From Owenia fusiformis (Eukaryota > Annelida > Polychaeta > Sabellida > Oweniidae): a DNA stretch of 64,000 bases. Below are positions 60,701-64,000 of this stretch, piece by piece (position 1 is the first letter of the stretch; each line of letters starts with the position of its first letter). The notes under the pieces are model-generated. The model searched no databases. It saw nothing but the letters and a program-made list of their open reading frames with translations, and had not been told where the DNA came from. The stretch lies in assembly GCA_903813345.2 (NCBI GenBank), contig CAIIXF020000009.1:21479759-21543758 (forward strand), written 5' to 3'. The position numbers were made by a program, and so were the translations under genes.

Positions 60701-63700
60701 CTAAAATTGCCGAAATACATAATTTTTTTGAAACTGATTTAGAAATCGGCCGATGACTACTCATCGGCCAGCGCCCGGTGCATACGTGGCCTAGGCATTA
60801 GAGAGAGACCTAGGTGGGAGATATCCCCCTCTACACCAAACTTGTTCTCACTACGCTTTTGTGGTTTTACAACATGGGGTCTATGGGGAATCTCCCCGAC
60901 CTAGAAGTCACATTTTCAAAGAAAATTAAATTTTCAAAGTTGATTAACTCGTTTCAAAACCACATTTCTAAATGTAATTTTACATGTAGATTCCAAATAT
61001 GACATCATTTTGACTGAATTGTAAATTTTTAATGACGTAAATCAAGATTATTTCTACTCGCATCTGGGATGATGATGAGATAATGATTTAGCATATCGAA
61101 AATATTTTCAACCTAAGTGACCACATCGTGACATCACTTAGGTGGCAACATTTTTCAATGCCAATCTTTTCTAAATATGCTAAACTTAAAAAATAAACCA
61201 ATTTTGACTGTAATCAGTAAAATATTGATGGATTTTCAGGGCTTGCATTAACGGCGTCCCTTACATGTAAGTGACGCAAAAAAAAATTGAAGGACGGAAA
61301 AATAAAAAATATTTCCGGAAAAAAAATTGAGTCAAAACTTTGAACATTTTTTGAAAATCTTGAAAATCTCAATAGTTGAATGTTTGACTTCTTTGAGGTG
61401 TATATTAAGATCAAAATATGTGAGATTTACAACTTTATTTTGAGTAAAAAAGAAAAAGAATGCAGAAAAACGAACTATTGTAATGGGCGATAATAGGTTA
61501 TCAGTTTGCATGTGACATATTTTTCTCACTGAAAAGCTTATATAAAACCTTCAAAATGAGTTCAATTGTACAAATGATGCATACTTACCTAGGTCAAGTA
61601 GTCTATTTGTGATTATATAACGTCAAAATGGTCTAATTTATGATATAAATCAGAGGATTCTGATCGTGTAGAAAATGTAGTGATACACTAAATTACTGAG
61701 CGTCAGACAAATTCATACTAAAAAATGTTCTTATTTTTTCAAGCAGTTGTTCAGTGCAAACAGCAAGTATAAAGATAATCACAGTATAATAGTACTTACT
61801 ATAACAGGCTGGAGGTTACATAACATAAGTGAATTGAATATAAAGAACATGTTTAAATCACAGGGCACGAATGGCAACATTTTGAAAACACATAAGACAT
61901 GTAAGATCAAGTCATGCACATTCCAAAATAGCCCATTATAGCTAATTTAGCTTATATATAGGAGGACACACTTTTTTCGGTCGGGACTCATTTTTAAAAA
62001 AATTTTCCTTCATTGGGACTCACATTTTTCAGAGCCTAATGCAAGCGCTGATTTTTATTGAACGTCAAATTGACATTTATTTACGCCTTCTAAGCGATTT
62101 AGATATTAAATTTCTGTTCATAATGAGTAAATAATTTGAAGAGTCTAAATTACTCCCGGTCAGTTTTCACTGGATGTGAACAGGTGAAATTATCATAATC
62201 ATTAGTTCACCAACATTATACACATGTCTCCCATGCATAAAAATATATAGATAGACAATCTATTTCAGGGCTGTCAACTTGGGACCACCTAATATGAGTG
62301 ACTTCAAAATGTTGGACACCTAAGTCCAAATCTGAACAATTTCCAATGAACATGCGTGACACATACGGGATTCGCGTGACAAATCCGAAAAAATTGCGTT
62401 CGGTTTTTCCGGCGTTCGTATTTTTACCGTATCGTAAACATATTTCGAAAAAATTTCTACAGAAATATTTTTGCTTGACAATTACCAGGTAAAATGCGTA
62501 TTTTGCGTGACATTTTCTGTCACGCAAAAAAAACTGGCGTGACTTCAAATTCCTCAGCAAATGCGTGACAAATACGCAAATTGCGGGACGTTAATCTTCA
62601 TCTTAATCTACGCTTAATAGAAAACAAACATGGATATGGGTGTCCTGATTTCGCTTGTGAAACCTCACTTGTCATTGGATAAATTAGTTATGTGATGATC
62701 GGTTTTAAATAATGATCACTGGGAAGATTTCAGAGAAAGAGCGTATATCATATAATGTTTATTGGTGATATGTTGACATTGCTGATCATTATTGACATCG
62801 CTGACGGCGAAAAAATACCAAAAGGTAACGCTCTGCGCGAATGTCACTCATGGTGAATTTCTGATGGAACTTCTCACTACGACACAATAACCATTTAACA
62901 GGATAGTGTATGACCACTATCAGATAATTTAACCGAGTTGTTTGTAGCTTCACAATTTACATTAATGTTTACAATCGCACTAGACATGTGAGCCCAGGTA
63001 TGTGAGGCTGATCTGAGAAGTCTTGATAAACAATAGTTCTGTCAAAAAATGATTAAATTAAATTGCATAAGATTCGGAATGAAAGTGCCCCATCCATATT
63101 TCATATTTGATTAAAAATAATTAATGCATTGGGCAAATAGAATCCTTTTTATTGCAGTTAATTCAAAATAATATTCCTATGCTGGCTGTACTAATTCTTC
63201 AAAACTTTCCATCATTGACGTCATTGATTTGACTCATTTGCATACAACCAATCAGCGCGCCGGAAATTATTGATTTTCTTTACTTTGTGGAAAGGTGAAT
63301 AGAAGACTTTTAATTTTCCCTCAAAACTTAGACAATATTTGACTTTTAACAAACGGCGGATTATCAAAAACAAACGGCGATTTTGGACACTCGCCCCCTG
63401 CAATTGAAAGCCCAGCTAATGCTCCCAGGTTCTGTAGGATAGCACCAATATCGCTGTCCAGAACTGCTGATATCATAAAACATATGTTATGTACATATTA
63501 CATGACATATAATGTTATTGATATGTTGATTTCAGCTTTAAAGACACAAGTGAATGCTAAGAATGCAGCCCTCAGTGATGTTCACATGCAGGTTGATGAC
63601 CTGAAGATTGCTTTACGTAGAGAGGTGGATGAGAAGAATGCCCTCAACGTGCACTACCAACAGAGACTGGGGGAGAGGCAGACAGAGGTTGAGCAGTTCA

Positions 63701-63704
63701 AGAG
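33560..63704 (+). CDS. CCDC57: CCDC57 orthologue, N-terminal coding exons (continues beyond window)
   Basis: Three exons are visible: 33,560-33,723 (ATG at 33,641), 49,278-49,432 and 63,536-63,704. Codon phases join exactly (2+1, 1+2) and give about 135 residues. The chain is charged, heptad-rich coiled coil throughout: EQKEKEWRELQELR, then LKEDFKYNLRLLQERDAELE with KYDASF, then QVDDLKIALRREVDEKNA. The EDF-YNL-L-ERD-ELE-YDA-F block is the diagnostic N-terminal motif of CCDC57. Vertebrate CCDC57 is a centriolar-satellite and microtubule-associated protein needed for centriole duplication and ciliogenesis; the role here is inferred from orthology. The introns of 15.6 and 14.1 kb are unusually long. 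The donor at 63,704 leaves phase 2. Confidence 0.83.
33724..34349. other. Start of CCDC57 intron
   Basis: AT-rich intronic sequence with no recognised element. Confidence 0.4.
34350..34715 (-). repeat. Dispersed repeat, copy 2 (tgacgtaaatcaa family)
   Basis: accagtttcaccaccaagtg, gtggttcaattttcatatca, ctagaagtcacat and taatgacgtaaatcaa are the reverse complement of 8,455-8,880. Confidence 0.65.
34716..35099. other. CCDC57 intron stretch
   Basis: Contains a few tandem-like repeats of 'aatgatgtaaattataaataatatg' (34,750-34,860) and a G10 run near 35,070. Otherwise featureless. Confidence 0.4.
35100..35245 (+). repeat. Short tandem repeat (ataccatatacaatatttttcac)
   Basis: Three to four imperfect copies of a ~40-bp unit (acaatatttttcagctctta). 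Non-coding. Confidence 0.5.
35246..36029. other. CCDC57 intron stretch
   Basis: No supportable feature. The 83-codon minus-strand frame at 35,452-35,703 has no recognisable domain. Confidence 0.4.
36040..36246. mobile_element. MITE with TACTGTAGAAGTGGTA termini
   Basis: tatactgtagaagtggtaat at the left and taaataccacttatacagta at the right are inverted repeats. The interior repeats 'aggaaaattaaa'. Possibly a relative of the ATTTGGCG family. Confidence 0.55.
36622..37118. mobile_element. Element with GGCTTTGTATAAGAAACC termini, copy 2
   Basis: It shares both ends with 30,544-31,344 (ggctttgtataagaaaccta, catgatacaatctttgaagg / cccttcaatgactgtatcat, ttttatacaaagcccac) but has a different centre that includes a tRNA-like B box. 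Confidence 0.72.
36750..36970 (+). repeat. Possible tRNA-derived SINE
   Basis: agctgggttcgattcctact carries a pol III B-box core (GGTTCGATTCC), followed by ctcggggc and a conserved-looking body (ggggcgccctcgggtcatta). A clear A box is not seen. Call is tentative. Confidence 0.35.
37255..38270. mobile_element. Inverted-repeat element of about 1 kb
   Basis: gaatttcaaataattacaaa, ttaaatctgtataaggatca and aaacagtaatattatgtgg at the left are mirrored by ccacataatattactgtttt, tgatctcaatacagatttaa and tttgtaattatttgaaattc at the right. It contains two direct copies of 'tgctccgtcacagcagacaaa' (37,650 and 37,988). No ORF. Confidence 0.65.
38322..39906. mobile_element. TA-flanked element with CAGGGTGTCCGGAAAGTAA termini
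   Basis: The left end cagggtgtccggaaagtaaa, gatacaaatactctta is mirrored by taagagcatttgtatcttta and ctttccggacaccctg at the right. TA flanks both ends (38,320-38,321; 39,907-39,908), as for Tc1/mariner-type insertion. A 200-bp internal palindrome (ggcccccacgtgattagtaa / gatcacgtgggggccaataa, 38,704-38,914) is present. No transposase is recognised. Confidence 0.75.
39910..40685. other. CCDC57 intron stretch
   Basis: A T14 run at 40,083-40,096 but no gene or clear element. Confidence 0.4.
40690..41720 (+). repeat. ~180-bp tandem array (TTTGATAACTCAAATACCAGTTGA)
   Basis: About six units share taatctttgataactcaaat, accagttgacggatttggtt, gctgatgcctagggacaaag and aaaatggccgccatttttca. The array is headed by ccgtccttccgtccatctgt. 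It is an analogue, in opposite orientation, of the GGCGGCC arrays at 8,990 and 14,640. Confidence 0.8.
42037..42058 (+). repeat. Run of 22 G
   Basis: An uninterrupted G homopolymer after tatcgc. It may form a G-quadruplex and is a likely place for sequencing-length error. Confidence 0.9.
42422..43291. mobile_element. Element with TAATAGAGAGATTTCGCAC termini, interrupted by a MITE
   Basis: taatagagagatttcgcaca, taagtgaaagtacaacttat at the left is mirrored by ataagttgtactttcactag and gtgcgaaatctctctaata at the right. The MITE at 43,002-43,221 lies just inside the right end. Confidence 0.75.
43002..43221. mobile_element. TA-flanked MITE with CAGGGTGTTTCATAA termini
   Basis: cagggtgtttcataacgagc at the left and tattatgaaacaccttg at the right, with TA on both sides. 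220 bp, no ORF. Its terminal bases resemble those of the element at 38,322-39,906. Confidence 0.72.
43651..44282. mobile_element. Long foldback element, arms ~205 bp
   Basis: cctaggcagacatataccag, gtgtcatatatcattttaaa, ttatccaaagttacattgat and aagttcaattttacaccaaa at the left are mirrored, nearly without gaps, by tttggtgtaaaattgaactt ... tggtatatgtctgcctaggg at the right. The right end continues into cgggacaccctgta, a mariner-type terminus lost on the left. Confidence 0.82.
44283..44759. mobile_element. Inverted-repeat element, CACCCTATGCAGACAGAG termini
   Basis: caccctatgcagacagagcc, tgtgggaaatattgggtggg at the left is mirrored by cacccaatatttcccacagg and ctctgtctgcatagggtg at the right. 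It abuts the previous foldback element. Confidence 0.78.
44760..46035. other. CCDC57 intron stretch
   Basis: Short overlapping minus-strand frames at 45,291-45,642 have no recognisable content. No element termini found. Confidence 0.4.
46040..47510. mobile_element. Element with GGGCCGTAGCCCG termini and internal 322-bp repeats
   Basis: agggccgtagcccgctttca plus a G16 run at the left is mirrored by gttgggcggcccgtagcccg at the right. The interior consists largely of 2.7 tandem units starting catggtatatttcgactttt at 46,504, 46,829 and 47,149 (periods 325 and 320 bp). Each unit carries catcttggcaaatctcagta and aagctgctcgtcaaaatg. Short frames within are repeats of each other and not genes. Confidence 0.7.
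47936..48880 (+). repeat. Dispersed repeat headed by CCGTCCGTCC, with ttgaccttc motifs
   Basis: Headed by gtccatccatccgttggtcc and ending acaggaccgtaggtccttta. The interior contains caacttgcttcaatttgacc and gaccttcagtgaccttcgag, words shared with the TGTCACCACC family. Confidence 0.5.
49278..49432 (+). CDS. CCDC57: CCDC57 second coding exon
   Basis: The acceptor is tgtattttcag and the donor TCAG|gtaaga. It reads SSTLESAYKEKEKKLNEERE, then KFQKLKEDFKYNLRLLQERD and AELEKYDASFS. It contains the most diagnostic family motif. The frame is open for 140 nt past the donor into a repeat, which is read-through and not coding. Confidence 0.85.
49522..49845 (-). repeat. TGTCACCACC family, truncated inverted copy
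   Basis: It begins tattatgtcaccaccaaaaa 90 bp after CCDC57 exon 2 and contains caacttgcttcaaattgacc. The distal terminus is missing; the next element starts at 49,866. Confidence 0.7.
49866..50536 (+). repeat. ~675-bp direct repeat, copy 1
   Basis: It starts gagatttccataatacctac and ends ggcggtcataatagaaatca. The two ends are weakly inverted (gatttccataatacc / ggtcataatagaaatc). Copy 2 at 54,691-55,374 is collinear throughout. Frames of 78-91 codons on the minus strand are shared by position but not by conserved sequence. Confidence 0.8.
50580..51722. mobile_element. piggyBac-type non-autonomous element (TTAA flanks)
   Basis: ccttta(c/g)c(a/g)tgctgcc termini face inwards and both are flanked by TTAA (50,576-50,579 and 51,723-51,726), the piggyBac target. 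Nested inside is a further inverted pair, cacgcccggtgatcgtgaat / attcacgatcaccgggcgtg (50,808-51,255). No transposase is present. Confidence 0.7.
51727..52240. other. CCDC57 intron stretch
   Basis: No supportable feature. A 64-codon frame at 51,941-52,135 is not recognised. Confidence 0.35.
52244..52397 (+). repeat. 76-bp perfect tandem duplication
   Basis: atcacaccttggatacaaat ... tgtcatgcattaagattt occurs twice in a row with a 76-bp period and no visible differences. Confidence 0.85.
52718..53139 (-). repeat. TGTCACCACC family, complete inverted copy
   Basis: It begins attatgtcaccaccaaaaag and ends gtggtgacattttgtcatgt plus taatgccttgt. Both ends of the family are intact, including the internal small palindrome ccaccaaaaagtggtg. 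Confidence 0.8.
53144..53292 (+). repeat. Degenerate CCTAAC/CCCTGA simple repeat (telomere-like)
   Basis: About 25 imperfect hexamers of the CCCTAA/CCTAAC/CCCTGA type (gacctaaccctagccctgac). The animal telomere repeat is TTAGGG/CCCTAA. The diverged order suggests an old interstitial or microsatellite tract between two transposon copies and not an active telomere. Confidence 0.7.
53324..53716 (-). repeat. TGTCACCACC family, second complete inverted copy
   Basis: It begins attatgtcaccaccaaagag and ends ggtggtgacattttgtcatg plus ttaatgccttgt. It contains a short internal duplication cttcaacttgcttcaaattg. Confidence 0.8.
53717..54690. other. CCDC57 intron stretch
   Basis: No element termini found. 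54,300-54,560 is GC-richer but has no open frame of note. Confidence 0.4.
54691..55374 (+). repeat. ~675-bp direct repeat, copy 2
   Basis: Collinear with 49,866-50,536, with substitutions and small indels (for example cgaaaccttattgattgaca and gaccgtgcataaaaatgagc). It lies 4.8 kb from copy 1 in the same intron. Confidence 0.8.
55380..56180. other. CCDC57 intron stretch
   Basis: AT-rich, no supportable feature. Confidence 0.4.
56183..56370. mobile_element. Diverged relative of the ACAGTAAAAC MITE
   Basis: ttacagtgaaacctgtaaag at the left and ggccaggttttactgca at the right, with internal 'gtggaacacctctg' repeats analogous to 'gtgaacacctctct' in copies 1 and 2. Confidence 0.65.
56948..57488. 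mobile_element. 540-bp palindrome carrying a start codon and splice donor in each arm
   Basis: cactgctacccacctagtta at the left and taactaggtgggtagcagtg at the right are the ends, and pairing runs almost to the centre (gtccctcgcttttgttacac / gtgtaacaaaagcgagggac, loop about 35 bp). In the left arm, ATG at 56,991 reads MAELLPGFEFG then gtaagat. In the right arm, on the minus strand, ATG at 57,444 reads MAQLLPGLGFG then gtaagat. Both ATG and donor are kept in diverged arms. No partner acceptor is known. It is probably a foldback element that captured or contains a first exon. Confidence 0.75.
57490..57835. other. CCDC57 intron stretch
   Basis: AT-rich, no supportable feature. Confidence 0.4.
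57840..58045 (-). repeat. Dispersed repeat, copy 2 (inverse of 25,600-25,800)
   Basis: cacttccggttttataatca, aatttatccgatatctgctg, gtcgtttgatcttgtcccag and agaagcaatattttgt reproduce 25,600-25,800 in reverse complement with scattered changes. Confidence 0.6.
58419..58612. mobile_element. MITE with GGCCCGTAGCCAGG-type termini, copy 2
   Basis: gccggtagccaggatttgcc plus a G20 run at the left and aaccccccttggctacgggc at the right, with interior caattttggtctaaaaatga matching 11,885-12,066. Overlapping ORFs here are artefacts. Confidence 0.75.
58999..60527. mobile_element. CACTA-type (EnSpm/CMC-like) non-autonomous element
   Basis: Both ends are cactagggcagagcatttgt, actgaaaggagcgttttcag, tacaaatat as perfect inverted repeats of about 50 bp. 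The 3-bp target duplication GAT is at 58,996-58,998 and 60,528-60,530. Inside each end lies a sub-terminal array of 'tactgaaaaatatactgaaa' type repeats (59,040-59,360 and 60,130-60,480), inverted between ends. The CACTA terminus, 3-bp duplication and sub-terminal repeats are the family hallmarks. The interior has no recognisable transposase; the long frames over the arrays are low-complexity artefacts. Confidence 0.85.
59944..60062. mobile_element. GGCCCGTAGCCAGG MITE fragment nested in the CACTA element
   Basis: A C21 run followed by ggccaaaaattcttttaaaa and caccattctaagaacttttt matches the reverse complement of 58,490-58,570. The outer ends are missing. Confidence 0.6.
60760..61046 (-). repeat. 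Dispersed repeat, copy 3 (tgacgtaaatcaa family)
   Basis: catggggtctatggggaatc, cctagaagtcacattttcaa, tacatgtagattccaaatat and taatgacgtaaatcaa match 34,530-34,715 and the inverse of 8,455-8,600. Confidence 0.65.
61047..61236. other. CCDC57 intron stretch
   Basis: A short inverted pair (aagtgaccacatcgtgacat / cacttaggtgg) but nothing assignable. Confidence 0.3.
61237..62052. mobile_element. Possible element with CAGNGCTTGCATTA termini
   Basis: cagggcttgcattaacggcg at the left and cctaatgcaagcgctg at the right are inverted. attttt flanks both sides, but the target duplication is unclear. Pairing is limited to about 14 bp, so the call is tentative. Confidence 0.45.
62262..62600. repeat. CGTGACA-rich repeat (cagggctgtcaacttgggac)
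   Basis: Contains seven or more 'gcgtgacaaat / gcgtgacattt' words within 260 bp. Short frames on both strands are not meaningful. It may be a degenerate transposon related to 61,237-62,052. Confidence 0.4.
62601..63535. other. End of second CCDC57 intron
   Basis: Unremarkable except for a GC-richer patch near 63,240-63,420. No exon found before the one at 63,536. Confidence 0.4.
63536..63704 (+). CDS. CCDC57: CCDC57 third coding exon
   Basis: The acceptor is gttgatttcag and the donor AAGAG|gtatgg. It reads ALKTQVNAKNAALSDVHMQV, DDLKIALRREVDEKNALNVH and YQQRLGERQTEVEQFKR, continuous coiled coil with no proline. The next exon is outside the window. Confidence 0.83.
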
Positions 63705-64000
63705 GTATGGATACAGGGTGTGCCATAAGCTAAGGAGCTGAGATTGAAATACAGGGTGAATCATAAGCATGGTGCAACATAATAATGTAGGTTGGAAAAA
63801 GGGTGTGTCATAACTTAAGCAGTATAAAAGGTTAAAATACAGGGTGTCCTGAGGAAGATGCAAAGCAAGTGGTTGGAATACAGGGTATGTTATAATAAAA
63901 TAAGCAGAGTGCAACATAAGAGGTTTATTTATTACACTGTATGTCATTAGCAAAGCAGTTAAAGATGTGGAAATTAATACTGGGTGTGTCAAAGGCTAAG
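63705..64000 (+). repeat. Minisatellite of TACAGGGTGTGTCATAA units
   Basis: Immediately after the CCDC57 exon 3 donor, at least six imperfect units of 'atacagggtgtgtcataagc...agcagt' of 40-60 bp follow to the window end. The 112-codon minus-strand frame is a by-product of the repeat. Confidence 0.75.

Noticed and set aside
62216-62560. 114-codon minus-strand frame, the longest in the window
   Set aside because: It overlaps a CGTGACA-rich repeat with an overlapping frame on the other strand and no recognisable domain.
63654-63992. 112-codon minus-strand frame at the window end
   Set aside because: It is produced by the TACAGGGTGTGTCATAA minisatellite and overlaps the CCDC57 exon antisense.

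Overview
This is nuclear DNA of an animal, most likely a marine invertebrate and possibly a mollusc. The DNA is AT-rich, exons are short with GT-AG introns of up to about 15 kb, and non-coding DNA is packed with transposon-derived repeats. The repeats include GACGGACAGACGG-type tracts, 'AATGGCGGCCATTTTG' arrays and 'GGCCCGTAGCCAGG' elements of the sort common in bivalves and related phyla. The taxonomic call is weak. I see no bacterial operons, CRISPR arrays, rRNA genes or viral genes.

Only two protein-coding genes can be supported, arranged head to head. On the minus strand, seven exons between 25,041 and 11,631 encode most of a TEX47 (testis-expressed protein 47) orthologue. All splice phases agree and give about 239 residues; only a short C-terminal exon is missing. 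On the plus strand, three exons at 33,560-33,723, 49,278-49,432 and 63,536-63,704 encode the N-terminal coiled coil of a CCDC57 orthologue, a centrosome, centriolar-satellite and microtubule protein in vertebrates. It continues past the window. A near-palindromic RFX-type X-box 10 bp upstream of the TEX47 start codon suggests ciliary or spermatogenic regulation. Together the genes suggest a flagellar/ciliary locus.

The rest is repeats. 1-11.4 kb holds a duplicated satellite-like block, several small hairpin elements and a 340-bp tandem array. 11.6-25 kb is TEX47 with intronic repeats, including two decayed non-LTR retrotransposon fragments and a dead mariner-type element with 207-bp inverted repeats. 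25-33 kb between the genes holds nested inverted-repeat elements, including a hAT-like element with a perfect 8-bp target duplication that contains a TA-flanked element. 33.7-63.5 kb is two giant CCDC57 introns with at least fifteen recognisable elements. Among them are a CACTA-type element, a piggyBac-type TTAA element, and a 540-bp palindrome carrying a start codon plus splice donor in both arms.

There is no single novel system here. The points most worth a second look are the palindrome with paired mini-exons, the nested transposon stack, the CACTA element, the triplicated splice acceptor in TEX47, and the X-box.
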